DNA of 64,000 bases from Rhabdophis nuchalis (GCA_039707465.1 CM077648.1:23126119-23190118); one strand, 5' to 3'; counted from the stretch's first letter, positions 1-11,600 are shown. Notes: generated by a model from the letters alone, not told the origin. Program-made: numbers and translations.

Positions 1-117
1 GCAGAACAATTTTTATTGAACTGCGCATGCGCATGCAGCGTGCATCAAACACGTGAAGCGCATGCGTGGCACAGCCATGATCGAACCTGCAATAGTGTCT
101 GCTGGAACCCATCCCTG

Positions 118-440
118 CCCTCGATACTGTCAAACTATTTACTAAGTCTGCATTACCATTACTATTAATCTTCTCATCGTTCCTATCACCCATCTCCTCC
201 CACTTATGACTGCATGATTGTAACTTCGTTGCTTGTATCCTTATGATTTATATTGATTGTTTCCTAGTATGGTTTGAATGCTTATTTGTACCCTGTGACT
301 ATCATTAAGTGTTGTACCTTATGATTCGTGATGAATGTATCTTTTCTTTTATGTACACTGAGAGCGTAGGCACCAAAGACAAATTCCTTGTGTGTCCAAT
401 CACACTTGGCCAATAAAGAATTCTATTCTATATTCTGTTC
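118..440 (+). mobile_element. CR1/L3-like LINE 3' UTR with ATTCT tail
   Basis: An AT-rich 3' UTR ends GGCCAATAAAGAATTCTATT with a short degenerate ATTCT-type tail (to about 440). This end is abundant in snake genomes and associated with microsatellite seeding. The left boundary is uncertain; bases 1-117 may be flank or the same element. Confidence 0.5.
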
Positions 441-585
441 TAACCATTCCTACCTCAGCCACAGAAGAACCCCCAAATTGGGTCTTTAAAAGCAGGCAGG
501 CTTGTATAGGAAGCAATTGTTCTTTAGCTGCTCTGAAATTAAACCATCCAGAGCTCTGACAGCACATTGGTTTAATCCCCTATAC

Positions 586-1203
586 CTGTGATGGCAAACC
601 TATGGCACGCCTGCCACAGGTGGCACGTGGAGCCATTTGTCAGGGTATGCAAGGCGTTGCCCTGTCAGCTCCAGCATGCATGTACACACTGGCCAACTAA
701 CTTTGGCCTTCTTTTGAGGCCTTTTTTCGCCCTCCGGAGGCTTCCCTGAAACCTCCAGAGTGTGAAAAACCAGCCCTATGGGCAAACCAAAAGTTTGAAA
801 ATGGACTTCCGGTTTGGCCATAAGGCCTTTTTTCGCCCTCCTGAGCTTTCAGGGAAGCCTCTTAAGGCTCCAAAGAGCAAAAAATGGTCCTACAAGCAAA
901 CAGGAAGCCCATTTCTGGCCATAGGGCCAGTTTTTCATGCTCCGAAGGCTTCAGGGAAGCTCCTGAAACCTCCAGAGGGCCTCTAGGAGGGTGCGAGGAG
1001 GCTGTTTTCACCCTCCCCAGGCTCCTAGAAAGCCTCTGGAGACTGGGGAGGGTGAAAAAAGAGTACCAAAAGTGGGGGGAACACTGGTTGCATGTGCATG
1101 AACACAGAGGGGGAAGCATGCACATGTATGGCACCCCCTCACACAACCCCCCTGTGCTCCCCCTGATTTTGGCATGCGAGCCAAAAAAGGTTCGCCATGG
1201 CTT
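586..1203. mobile_element. hAT-type nonautonomous element, CTGTGATGGCAAACC end
   Basis: The left end CTGTGATGGCAAACC opposes a right end GGTTCGCCATGGCTT. Both are flanked by the 8-bp direct repeat CCCTATAC (578-585 and 1204-1211), the hAT signature. The interior is GC-rich with imperfect repeats (ATTTCTGGCC, CTTCAGGGAAG) and no transposase frame; open frames on both strands here are by-products. Confidence 0.7.
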
Positions 1204-1563
1204 CCCTATACCATTTGCCATGATTTTTTTTGCAACATGCAGACCGACAGACCATACTTTATCTTCTCTATAAGGTTGAATGTAATTTGGCTTAGAAAAG
1301 AAAAAGAACGCACATTGGGAAACATGTGACAGACTTATTATTTGATTGCTGCAGGACATTGTCTTGATAGTGCTGCATTTTCTGCCTTTATTTTCTGAAC
1401 CAAGCTGCCCATTCCTGAATGTAATGTGTCAAAACTTCCTGACTTGTGTTTCATAATTAGCTAATGGCATTGTGCTATCTCTTAACAAGAACTCCAATGA
1501 CTACTAAATTTAATGAGAGTGAATTAATCAAGGAAATGGCCATGAATCTGAATGGAGATGTAG

Positions 1564-1565
<2 letters not shown>

Positions 1566-1638
<73 letters not shown>
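1566..1638. repeat. (ATCT)n microsatellite
   Basis: About 18 uninterrupted TATC/ATCT units are followed by CT-rich sequence and a short (CA)n at 1670-1681. It is the complement of the GATA motif of snake Bkm-type repeats. Confidence 0.95.
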
Positions 1639-1639
<1 letters not shown>

Positions 1640-2191
1640 CCCTCTCCCTCCCTTCCCCTCTCACTTTCACACACACACACACATGGACCAACTAGATATT
1701 ACTTTTTCACAATTCAATTCAGTGTGAATAAGTTCATTTATTAATATATATTCTAATACCTCAACTAGTTGTTGAGCATGGGACAAATTTGTATATTGTA
1801 CAAAGCAAAGGTAGTTTGCTGCTGATCAGTGAATAGTGAGGCATATGGCTAAATGTTCTATTGACTAGTAACTTTGAAAAAGAAGAATAAAATAATTTGC
1901 CTCTGAGAACTAGGGCTTACTGGACAATAGCCAGTAGATCCCAGAGCCATCTGGAGACTCCAAACACCTGTTTTTATAGTGAAATGGCTGAAAATGAGCG
2001 GCACAATTTCCCAACATGTTCGTTAGAAAACATTGAAAATTTTAGCGTAGCCCTTAAAGCATTGGGAAAGTGATTAAGAAACACATACATGCATGTACAC
2101 ACACATACACACAAGCGGGAAAAAACCCTCCAGGGATAAAAATAGGGTTTCCTGCCGAAGCAGAGGGTTGGACTAGAAGAACTCCAAGGTC

Positions 2192-2958
2192 CAAAGGTAG
2201 GCTTCAAAAATTGTAGCAAGGGGTTCGTTGCCCCGGTGTTGGGTGGGTGTGGCCATGGCACGGCCTAATTAGCCCCCTGCACCATGACAAAGGGGGTATT
2301 TTTCACCCTCCCAAGCAGTGGTGGGTTTCAAATTTTTTAGAACCTACTCTATAGGTGTGGCCTATTTTGTGGGCGTGGCTTGGCAGTCATGTGACAGGGT
2401 GGCCACCTTTTAAAATGTGGTGAAACTCATTTAACAACGCTCTTGCTTAGCAACCAAAATTTTGGACTCAATTGTGATGATAAATTAATTCATTCTTTCT
2501 TTCTTTCTTTCCTTCCTTTCCTTTCCTTTCCTTCCCGTTGGGTCACTGGCAGCGGCGGGCCAGATTTACTTCCAGGTACGCCGGTGGAATCCCCTCTCAC
2601 TGGTTCTCTAAATTTCACCAACCGGCTCTCGCGAGTAGGTGCGAGCCTGCAGAAACCCACCACTGCTCCCAAGGCTCTGGAGGCTTTCTTCAAGCCTCCA
2701 GGAGGGCAAAAACTCCTTTCCTTGGGCTCTGGACCCATTTCCAGAACCTCCAGTAGACCCATTTTCCCACCTCCTCAAGCCTCTGTGCGGGCCCTGTACT
2801 TACCTGGTATGATGAATGGGCTGCGTGGAGACTCCTGGGAGAGGCTGGGTAGGTGGGGTGTGGCCAGCCAGAGGTGGCATTTGGGGATTTGCTGAACTGG
2901 GCAGAATCCTAGCTAGAGGATCACCCGAACCCGTGTGAACCCTAGTAGCCCACCCCTC
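2192..2958. mobile_element. hAT-type element, CAGGGGTGGGCTTC family, split by a second element
   Basis: The ends are CAAAGGTAGGCTTC and ...TAGCCCACCCCTC. Flanking 8-bp repeats CCAAGGTC lie at 2184-2191 and 2959-2966. It sits inside a CR1-like LINE tail (about 2145-2191 continuing at 2959-2990) and is interrupted at 2316-2665. Related copies are at 29176, 42886, 6602 and 56961. Confidence 0.7.
2316..2665. mobile_element. hAT-type element nested in another, perfect CAGTGGTGGGTTTC ends
   Basis: The termini CAGTGGTGGGTTTC and GAAACCCACCACTG are perfect inverted repeats. The 8-bp duplication CTCCCAAG flanks it at 2308-2315 and 2666-2673. The interior includes a CTTTC-rich tract at 2489-2536. It has a sister at 36236. 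Confidence 0.8.
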
Positions 2959-3208
2959 CCAAGGTCCCTTCCAACTCTGTTATTCTGTTTGTTTGTTTTG
3001 ATTTGTTTTTTTCTGTTTGGCCCATTCACAAAATTTCCCCTCTTTTCCTCTCCATGTATTATATGGGGCTTGTAGACACCCAACTGTGGCCCATCCCACA
3101 TCTTCAGAAATCGCAATGCTGTGTTGAGATGTATGTCACTTCCTTACCAAGAAATCCAAGGATGGCTTATGATGACTTTCCCTCATCGTTTCCACTCGCT
3201 TTCCGCAG

Positions 3209-3384
3209 ATAGAAGTTATGAGGACAAGGTCACCTACACCACTGTCAAACCCAATATCCCACCAAGGCAGGAGGAACGCATCTCATTCCAACAGCAACTG
3301 AAAAGGGGAAACAGTCCCATGGATGAAATGCAGAAACTCAAGCTGTGGCAAATGCATACAAGTAGAACGGAACCCACTCAGCAG
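3209..3384 (+). CDS. BANK1: penultimate coding exon, putative BANK1
   Basis: The exon is 176 nt. It starts in phase 1 (two bases complete a split codon) and then reads RSYEDKVTYTTVKPNIP..., followed by a QEERISFQQQLKRGN stretch and ending TEPTQQ. Acceptor CCGCAG at 3203-3208 and donor GTAAAT at 3385-3390 both fit consensus. The upstream frame stays open by chance to 3121, but the coding-like composition starts at the acceptor. Confidence 0.6.
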
Positions 3385-4812
3385 GTAAATTATTCATAGA
3401 TCTTGCCAATATTTATACTGAACATTTGAGGATAACATTTGAACCACTGCCAATAAATGGGATTTGTATTCCATGAGTGTCAAATGTAAAATCCCCCTTC
3501 TGGAATAATTATTGCTATTAAGTGTTCCACTGGGTTGTTCAAATGCTCTGAGAAAACTCAGCAAAATGTCTTTTGGCTGCAGCAGTGTTCACCAAATTTG
3601 CAGGCAGGGAAATGGGGTGAAAGAAAATGTAAACAAATCAAACTTCCATCTATTTTCCCTTTGACTTGCCTTGATATATGGACAGAAAGGCTATAAGCTA
3701 CTGGACAGCTGTCCAAACAATGAAAGATTGGCATTCAAAACTATGCCTTAACCATATTGTCACTAAATAAGTGCAATAAAACTACTCTATTCTCTTTTGA
3801 AAGAGCTTCTTTAGAAATTATCTGCCAACAACTGAATGAGCTGTGATAGAGAAAAAAATGCAAGACATCCTGTCTGCTCCATATTAATTTTAAGCATTGC
3901 ATCTATATTATCTTATGGCACTAGTACCTTGCCAATATTTCATTCCCCAATCCCTTGAAAGGAATTTAAATCCAATGAAATCACCCCAAGTTCTTAATTT
4001 ATTTGAGGAGTTTATTCCATATATATGTTTGCTCTGTTTCTTTAAAGTGTTTAGAGCGAGCCAGTAGTAAAATAAATTGAAACCCACCACTGGGGTGGGA
4101 GTTGGGGCGCACACACGGAGATCACGCACATACTGCATTATGGGTGTGCGTGCACACACACACTTTCGGCACTCTGTGTCAAAAAGGTTAGCCATTACTG
4201 GTTTAGGTTGCTTTCTATGAATTATGAAGTAAATTGTAGTCCAACAGAACTGATTAAAGCAGAAAATATCAAGGCAGAGCTCTTCAAAATAATTATTTTT
4301 GCCCTTAGGAGATGGAGAGTAGTAATGATAAGGTTTCTTTTTGGGGGGGGGGGAGGGGGTTGGGCAATTTCCCCACAATTCATTTGGTAGCAAATAGTGA
4401 ACTGAATGAAGCAAAAATGTTTTAAAAAGAATTTCCTTTGCTATAACTTTTATGAGTGGGCTATTAAAAATCTTGATTGTTCTGAATAATCAACTGCTCT
4501 GAATGTTGTTGTTGTTTTTTGTTGCTCTTGTCTCTGTGTTGTTTCTTTAAAAAAAAAAAATACACCAACTCAGAGATTCTATTCTCAGAAAATACCAGAG
4601 GTGGAAAAGATGTGTGGTAAATTACATTTTACAAGTATTGAAACTGTGTTATGAAAGTGGCTTGAGCTAAATTAGTAACATCCATGGAAAGACTTCTCTA
4701 GATTTTTCTAGAATGTTCTAGGCAACTGCCAAATTTTGCCTGCTTATTATCATTCTAGGTGATGGAGTATTTCAAGGAGCAACTCAATACAGATGAAGCA
4801 AATGGACTGTAA
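3209..4812 (+). CDS. BANK1: 3' end of a gene inferred to be BANK1 (last two coding exons)
   Basis: Two exons join in phase 0: 3209-3384 and 4759-4812, ending in TAA. Together they encode about 76 C-terminal residues, hydrophilic and rich in Lys, Gln and Glu, with no membrane segment. The first exon follows a TTTCCGCAG acceptor and ends CAG before GTAAAT; the second follows CATTCTAG. BANK1 is a B-cell cytoplasmic scaffold with ankyrin repeats that links receptor signalling to Lyn and IP3 receptors; those domains are upstream of this window. The identification is inference: in mammals BANK1 lies tail to tail with SLC39A8, exactly this arrangement, and I did not match the peptide residue by residue. 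The coding exon before 3209 is left of the window or unrecognised. Confidence 0.55.
3385..4758 (+). other. last intron of the putative BANK1 gene
   Basis: A 1.37-kb intron, AT-rich. It contains the right part of a hAT-like element (about 4063-4202, ending GGTTAGCCATTACTGG) and a G-run at 4335-4350. No further exon is convincing. Confidence 0.5.
4759..4812 (+). CDS. BANK1: terminal coding exon, putative BANK1
   Basis: The 18 codons read VMEYFKEQLNTDEANGL and then TAA. The phase matches the preceding exon exactly, and the alternative frame stops at once. The 3' UTR follows directly. Confidence 0.55.
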   Translation: MMEYFKEQLNTDEANGL

Positions 4813-5031
4813 ATTCCTTTACAGCAAGGATCATCAAACCGTGAATCAAGTCCTTCAATCAACTGTGGGAAAGTTGTTAAGGAAATAACAACTTTGATAG
4901 CACTGGTGTCTTGATTTATGGATAAGAATTTATCTGGGCAGTCTTTGGTTTATTCTGACAAGTATTCATTCTGACAGCTGTTGCAGGAACCTAGAAAACA
5001 CCCTGGCAGATGTCTGTAGGGGCTCTTCCCT

Positions 5032-5037
5032 AATAAA
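5032..5037 (+). promoter_or_regulatory. candidate polyadenylation signal AATAAA for the + strand gene
   Basis: This is the first canonical AATAAA after the stop at 4812, about 220 nt downstream, followed by a T-rich stretch near 5065. A second AATAAA near 6212 lies inside a repeat and is less likely. Confidence 0.4.
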
Positions 5038-5195
5038 CAGAAAGGATAAATTCTTTTGGACTTGATTTTTTTTTATATACTGTAGTTATGCAACTTATTT
5101 CTTTTGTATAATTTATTTAGCATATGGTCATGTTACAATTAGCCAAGAGACTACAGGGTGAGTACAAAGTAATGGCTGATCATTCCTTTTGTATC

Positions 5196-5335
5196 TTATT
5201 GGCACATTGGAATGTCTTCAAGAAGATGTTGGATAGCCATTTGTCTGAAATGGTATAGGGTTTCCTGCCTAGGCAGGGAGTTGGACTAGATGACCTCCAA
5301 GCTCCCTTCCAACTCTGCTATTGTATTGTATTAAG
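5196..5335 (+). mobile_element. CR1-like LINE 3' end
   Basis: It encodes the end of a LINE ORF (MLDSHLSEMV-like, ending GGTATAGGG) and the typical tail GGTTTCCTGCC...TTGGACTAGATGACCT, finishing with a TATTG repeat. Same family as 13221, 21938, 46452 and 63690. Confidence 0.75.
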
Positions 5336-5339
5336 AGTA

Positions 5340-5983
5340 ATCCTGTACCAAAATCCAAATGAACAAGGAAATGTATCTGTTAAGGGGGGAAAAATCTCAA
5401 AATGTTTACATTAGAGGAATATTTGAATAAAAAAAATATTCTATAAGGAAAAAGTGGTGGCAAAGCTGCATGTTTGTGACTATATGCATCATACAAAATG
5501 TTTTTGTTATACATAATAAAAGGAAAACATATACGCTAACACCTTCCATCCAAATTACCAAAGATAAACTCAGATTACCAATCGAGTAAAGATCACTCAA
5601 ATCAAATCAAATGGGATCATTATTGCGATAATAGACTCACGACAAGGAGGGCGAGTTACAGTCATGAAAAATCATAAAGAATCTAAGAGAATTCTTGTGG
5701 GTTTACAGGAGCATGAAAGGTTACTATGTGGGAAGACCAGCAAGTTTTAGAGCATTGTATGTGGCAAACTAAATGCTCGTTAAATCTAATTTATAGGGCA
5801 TCAAATTGTCATTTGATGAATTTGGAGTGCTGGTGAACATAGCATGTTGTAGTAGTGTTGATATCTGAAAGCAACAGGGTAGTGTATATACACATGCATA
5901 CACACACATACCTATTGGGTTTTTTTTCCATTCCTGATCAATAGAATCATTTTGGTTCACAATTCAGACGATAAATAATATTC
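5340..5983. other. intergenic stretch, nothing recognised
   Basis: AT-rich sequence with a few short open frames and no coding signature or clear repeat ends. Confidence 0.5.
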
Positions 5984-6244
5984 CAGGTAGTCCTTCACTT
6001 ACAACTACAATTAGGATTCAACTTCCGCATGCTAGTTGCCAAGCCCCTGTATCACAATCATATGACCACAGAGACACTGTGATAATTGTATGTGTAAGAA
6101 CCATGTCTAAGTCAAATGTCTATAGAGATTGTCAATCATCCAGGTCATGGTTGCCCCAAAGGTGCATTTATAAGTCACTTTATTCAGTCCTGTTGTGTCT
6201 TTGAATGGTTTTTAAATAAAGAGTCATGAATCAAGAACTACCTG
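5984..6244. mobile_element. short inverted-repeat element, CAGGTAGTCCTTCACTTAC end
   Basis: The left end CAGGTAGTCCTTCACTTAC matches the AGTCCTCGACTTACAACC family common in squamates, and the right side ends AACTACCTG. It resembles a Tc1/mariner (Tigger-like) MITE. A partial relative runs off the window end at 63914. Confidence 0.45.
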
Positions 6245-6601
6245 TAATTTCATCCTATTTTACTTTAGGGTTATGCAGAACACTTGATTATAAAGGCAAA
6301 AGATATACTAAATTTGGGTGGTTTAGAGAGCCACTTCTCCCTATAGAGCAATTGGTGAAATCTGGAATTCTGCAAATTCTTAGAAATTGTCAGGATTGGG
6401 AGAAGGGGGCTTATCCAAAATTAACAAAGCTAGCTTTTTTTTTCCCCTGGGGTCTTGTATGTGTTTTATCTTATTACAAAAGAGAATTTCTACAACAAAA
6501 ACACCTGTGTTGGAATGGCAGGCATTGCTTCATAGAACTCCTCCAGAGGCTATTGTTAAAAGCAAAATGGTGCTGATTGCACGGAAACACTGCCTGTAGT
6601 A

Positions 6602-7462
6602 CAGGCGTGGGCTGCTGGGGCTTTGCATAAATTCAGGCGATCGTCTAGCTAGAAATGCCACCCCTGTCTGGTCACGCCCACCCCACCCCCACCATGCCCC
6701 TCCCAGGAGTCTCCACGCAGCCCATTCATCATGCCAGGTAAGTACAGGGCCCACCCAGAGGCTCAGAGAGGTGGGAAATGGGCCTCCCGAAGGTTCCAGA
6801 AGTCCGGAAAAGGGCCTATTTCCTGCCTCCGGACGGCTTCCGGAGCCTGGGGAAAGCAGTTTTTGCCCTCCCAAAGGCTTGCGGGAAGCAAGGAGTCTGG
6901 GGAAGGCGAACCACCACCAAGGCCATGCCCACCCATGGCACAGGACCTAGTTATTTGCGGGATCGTATCCTGCCCCAAACATCCCTTCGACCGATTCGCT
7001 CACACAGAGAGGGACTTCTCCGGGTGCCGTCCACTAGGCTGTGCCAGCGGGCGACGCCCAGGGGAAGGGCCTTCTCTGTGGTGGGCCCGACCCTCTGGAA
7101 TGACCTTCCCCCTGACATTAGAACGACCACGGATCTCCGCTCCTTCCGCCAGAAACTCAAAACCCACTTGTTTCATCTAGCCGGCCTGGCCTAATTCCAG
7201 CTTTCCCACCTCAGTTTGTATTTTTAAATTTTGTGATTTGGTTTTAAGGTTAAGTTTTTAATTTTTATAAATTTGTACAGGGGTTATTTAATTCGATTTT
7301 AGTTATATGTATGTTGATTGTATGGTTTTAATTTGTACCTGTGCACCGCCCCAAGTCCCTTCGGGGAGAGGGGGCGGTCTAGAAGTCCAATAAATAAATA
7401 AATAAATAAATAAATAAATGGAGCAGTTAACCTATTTCTGCAATTTTTGAAGCCCACATCTA
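6602..7462. mobile_element. hAT-type element (GGGTGGGCTTC family) split by an L2-like insertion
   Basis: The left part, 6602-6935, is the reverse of the family at 42886 and reads CACGCCCACC, GGAGTCTCCACGCAGCC. The right end, TTTTTGAAGCCCAC, resumes after the LINE tail at about 7421. No clean target duplication was found, so the ends are approximate. Confidence 0.5.
6936..7420 (+). mobile_element. L2-like LINE 3' fragment with (AAAT)n tail
   Basis: A frame over 6936-7194 encodes the C-terminus of a CR1/L2-clade reverse transcriptase protein (RPIRSHREGLLRVPSTRLCQ, GPTLWNDLPPDIRT). After its stop comes the 3' UTR GCACCGCCCCAAGTCCC and an (AAAT)n tail at 7388-7419. It lies inside a hAT-type element. 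Confidence 0.85.
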
Positions 7463-7669
7463 AGCCCATATCTAATTGATATGTGTATCTTTAAAAATGG
7501 AGAGAAAATATCCACTATTGGAAATTTAACAGAAAGATGCCATCAATAAAGCCACAGAACTTCAGGATGACTTCAAATAAGGAGGATAATTTGCAAAATT
7601 CCTTTTTCAGAATATGTTCATTTATTGAGAATAAGGATTTTTGGAGACCACATTATATTGAGAACCAAT

Positions 7670-8365
7670 TTGGTGTAGAGGATGAGGCACGAGAGTAGAA
7701 ACTAGGAGATCATAAATTCTAGTCTTACCTTAGGCACAAAATTTGCCTTAGGTCAGGTGTGTCAAACTTGATTTATTGAGGGCTGCATCAGGGTTGTGTT
7801 TGATCTCAGAGGGGAGGAAGGGGGCCTGGCCAGGGGAGCATGGCCAGCTTGACATCATTTGTATCTGGAGCACCTGTGGTGGCCAAGTGCTAAGGCAGGA
7901 CATCCTTCAGACCCTCCTTCCCTCTCACTATAATCTCCTTCCTTCCTTTCCTTTCTTCTTTTTCCTTCATCTTCATTCTCCTTTCTTCTTCCTTCCCCTC
8001 TTTCCTTATTTTCCTTCCTTGCTCTCTTCTCATCTTTCCTATTTTTCCCTTTGTTTTTCTTCTTTCCCTTTCTCCTTTCCTGTCCCCTCTTGGATGCTCA
8101 AGTGCAAAAGAGGAAACATTTCTCCTTTTGTTTTGTTTGGCTTTTAGTTTGTTTTGCTAGCCCTCTGCCAGCAAACATGGAGACTGGTGGGGTGAGTGCC
8201 CTGGCACTGGTTTCACTGGCAGAGGCACTGCAGGCCAGTCCTTCACTGTTTCCAGGGCGGCCCCGCAGGCCAGATCTAAGCACCTTGCAAGCTGGATCGG
8301 CCCACAGGCCTTGAGTTTGATATACCTGCCTTAGGTAATCTTGAGCCAGTCACTCCCTCTTAGGT
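7670..8365 (+). repeat. old tRNA-derived (MIR-like) SINE, split by a hAT-type element
   Basis: The segment GGTGTAGAGGATGAGG...TTCTAGTCTTACCTTAGG resumes after the insertion as CCTTAGGTAATCTTGAGCCAGTCACTC. Without the insertion it reads as a MIR-like SINE. A - strand relative is near 40915-41000. Confidence 0.55.
7754..8328. mobile_element. hAT-type element, CAGGTGTGTCAAACTTGA end
   Basis: The ends are CAGGTGTGTCAAACTTGA and GCCTTGAGTTTGATATACCTG-like, with perfect 8-bp duplication CCTTAGGT at 7746-7753 and 8329-8336. The interior has a 170-bp pyrimidine tract (7915-8090). Sisters are at 8900 and 55927. Confidence 0.8.
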
Positions 8366-8899
8366 ATAAGAATGAAACAGTGGTAAAGTATTCCATTTTC
8401 TTGACACCATTTCAAAAACTGCAGAGACTATTCCCAGCAGTTACCAGGAGTCGAAAATATATTAATTTCATTTTTATAGTAAAAAAAACTGCTCTAAGAT
8501 TGTTTATTCCATGACTCTTTCCTGACAGAACTGTCAGAATTAAACAAAGTTTTCAAAACAAAACTGTTAAAGAAGTTTTGACACAAAACATGTATTATAT
8601 AAGAATAGAACAAGACAATCTAGGAGCTAAAGATACCATATGCATCAAACTATTTGGAAATAAGGTATGTATCAATTTTTCCAAACAATTGTAGTGTGTT
8701 TTACATATTAAACACTAGAAATGCTAATTTTGGAACCTAGGCCAATAATAATAAAAAGAAAATGTAATATATCAAACAAAAATCACTGTATACCTCTCGT
8801 ACTATGGAAGGAAGCGATATGAGCTCCTCATCTTGGTTTGAGGGCAATTAGAAGGAGTTTTGTGTTTTCACTGTGGTGCACTTAAGACTTCCACTAAAA

Positions 8900-9162
8900 C
8901 ATGGGTGTCAAACTCAAGGCCCACAGGCTGCATCCGGGCCACGATATGGTCAAATCCAGCCCATGGAACCATACTGGAAAATGTAAGAGGCCAGCCCGTG
9001 TCACTTCAGCCCACTCTACCCAATGCGAAGAGGAAACATGCCAGCAGTTTGGGGAGTGGCATCAAGCTGGCCACACCCACCCAGTCGACTACACCTGGCC
9101 GGCCCCCAAAGTCAACCACAGCCCTGATGCGGCCCTCAATGAAATTGAGTTTGACACTCCTG
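8900..9162. mobile_element. hAT-type element, CATGGGTGTCAAACTCAAGG end
   Basis: The left end matches the right end GAAATTGAGTTTGACACTCC inverted. The flanks CACTAAAA (8892-8899) and CACTAAAG (9163-9170) differ at one base. Confidence 0.75.
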
Positions 9163-9170
9163 CACTAAAG

Positions 9171-9971
9171 CCATATATTTCTCATCTTAAAAAGGCAAGA
9201 AATGGTGCCATCAGTTTTCAGTATCCATGGTCAGAGACAGCTCCCAAATTTGCTGAGAGGCCCTTAGGCCTACAAAGTGCCTCCTCCTGTTTAAAGATAA
9301 TCCTCCCCCCCCCCAAAAAAAACTTTTCTGTGAATGGATGTGACTTTCAGCCTCAAAAATATTTGTTGGCTATAAAGTTTTAAAATGTAAATAGAAAAGA
9401 ATCCTGCATTCAGGTAGCATTTTCTCGAGGTAACCTACTTCTTCGATGTTTCCAAACATGGACAGAAGCATCTGCCAAAAATGCATAGTTCTAAATATAG
9501 ATTTTGCTTTGAAGCATAAGGAAAATGGGCTGTCAGATTTATATAGCTTTTGAGATTTAAATATTTCTAAACCCTCTTAGGCACATTATAGCAATAAATG
9601 TCATAGTTGGGAAATATCATAATATAATATCAATAAAGCTCACAAAAGCATACCATGAAAGCATACTAATAAACCACCATTACTTAAACTTCTTGCCACT
9701 GCATTAAAAGCAGAGTCATAGCCAAAACCTAAAAAATAACAATAAAACTTATTCAAGTATTCATAAAACCCATTACTCTATATACAGTTAAGGTGTCCAT
9801 GTAAGTGATCAAACCTTCTGAAATATTATTAAGAGACTATCTGTAGCTCAGCATTGAATTGAAGAGTTCTTGGTGTTCTCTGAGTATAGTTTTTTTCTTG
9901 CAGAAGTTTCACTACCCAACTAGACAACATCATCATTGCCCTGAAAATGATGGACTTCATAAAGGTTTGGT
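9171..9971. other. intergenic stretch, nothing recognised
   Basis: AT-rich sequence with short C-run and A-run at 9305-9320; no coding or repeat ends seen. Confidence 0.5.
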
Positions 9972-9979
9972 ATTTACAC

Positions 9980-10275
9980 CAGAGGTGGTATTCAGCAGGT
10001 TCTGACCAGTTTGGGGAAGTTTTGTTAGTGAAAATTTTGAGTAGTTCGGAGAACCAGTAAATACCACCTCTGACTGGCCCTGCCCCCATCTACTTTCTAC
10101 CTCCCAGGTCCCAGCTGATTGGGAGGGAATGGGGATTTTGCAGTAACCTTCCCCTAGAGTAGAGAGGGAATGGAAATTTTACAGTATCCTTCCCCTGCCA
10201 TGCCCACCAAGTCACGCCACGCCCACCAAGCTCGGCCCACAGAACCAGTAGTAAAATTTTTGAACCCCATGACTG
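9980..10275. mobile_element. hAT-type MITE, CAGAGGTGGTATTC family
   Basis: It starts CAGAGGTGGTATTCAGCAGG and ends near AACCCCATGACTG, with perfect 8-bp duplication ATTTACAC at 9972-9979 and 10276-10283. The interior has repeated CACGCCCACCAAG units. This family has the most copies here. Confidence 0.8.
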
Positions 10276-10283
10276 ATTTACAC

Positions 10284-11210
10284 CCTAAGGGTGTAGTAAT
10301 AGCATGCAGCAAATAACACAGTATCTTTTAGTAGTAGTAGTAGTGATTTGTTTAGGCATAAGGCCATATCAGAATACAAAATATTAAGACCATATACTAT
10401 ATACAATAACCTATTAGATACTTAACTCCATTACTTTTTTTTAAAAAAAATAGTATTGGTAGCCTATTCTTTAGCAATATTAGAGAAATCTAGATAGCAT
10501 TAAATGAATTTTGCAAATGTGCTAAGCCTAATAGTGAGTTGCAGCAATTAAGTGTAATTTATTTTAATTAAAATAAATACATGTATTCCTGGGTCCAATT
10601 TCTTTTCCTTCATCAAAAACTTTCAGGATAGAGTTAACTTAAAACTGTTTGAAAAAATATTATTTAATTATTATGAGAACTAATTCTGATTGTGAAGCTG
10701 CTGGATATGGGTTGTATAACATTGTATGGGTCCTAAGTAACAAGCTGTTGTTCCATGATGTATCATATTAACCATAGAACATTTTAACTGATATTCTTCA
10801 GAATTTCAAGGTTTCAAGTATCTTTGTTGGGAAAGAGAGAAATTAATTCATAAACTGATTAACAGCATTTACCAAATGTCACTTAAAAGTGAGCATAAGC
10901 AATTTAATCACTAATAGCTTTGCCTGAAGTAGAAGGTGTCAGAGGTGTGATTCAGCAAAGTGACTTGGTGCATGACTTTTACTCATATGTTAATATGAAA
11001 CACACGAGACAAGGTTTTCATCCCTTCGATATTTAGGTAAGTAATTAAAATTATATTGGGGTGAATTCTTATAGCTCTCAGTGGTTTGTTATTTGTCTTG
11101 AATAAATTTGAGATCTCTAGTTGACTTTTGCTGCTCTTAAAATCTTTTAATGCTTTCCACGTTGACTGTCTCTACCATTGCTAAGAAGACAAAATCTAAA
11201 AGAAGCCAGA
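10284..11210. other. intergenic stretch, nothing recognised
   Basis: AT-rich, with a short (AGT)n at 10327-10343 and no coding signal. Confidence 0.5.
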
Positions 11211-11224
11211 GTTGTTTGTCTCTC

Positions 11225-11600
11225 TGTTTGTTTTGTTTAGCAAGACGGACTTTTCCGCCACAGGCCCTCCTTTGTGGAACATCTTGCCCCAGAGGGGAGG
11301 AAAACTTGCCCCAAATATTCTAGTCTTCTGCAAATCTCATTGTGCAGCCTTGTGTGGGGTCACAAGGGCTCACCCAGCCATGAGGCTGGTTGACCCTATG
11401 AGAATCCTCCACACACTGTCTGTATTAACAACACTTAGCCTCGCCATCTTGGATCTCTCCGTTTCTTGCAATTATGTAATGTTTTACTTTGAAAAATCTT
11501 AATCTTAAATTATTCAGTATTAATGTTTCATTGTATTTATTAAATTGTACACCACCTAGAGCTCCTTTGTGAGGGAGATGGGTGATTCGTAAGTCAGAGA
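11225..11600 (+). mobile_element. degraded L2/CR1-like LINE 3' end
   Basis: The frame around 11240 gives FSATGPPLWNILPQ, the decayed equivalent of the GPxLWNDLPP motif. The 3' UTR ends TACACCACCTAGAGCTCC...GGGAGATGGGTGATTCG. Confidence 0.6.

Noticed and set aside
884..1273. 129-codon + and 165-codon - frames
   Set aside because: Both lie mostly within a GC-rich hAT-type element and overlap each other; neither resembles a known protein.
1464..1727. 87-codon frame with YLSI repeats
   Set aside because: It runs through the (ATCT)n microsatellite and has no coding features outside it.
4589..4616. 28-nt micro-exon between AG and GTAAAT in the putative BANK1 intron
   Set aside because: Its length would shift the final exon into a frame that stops at once.
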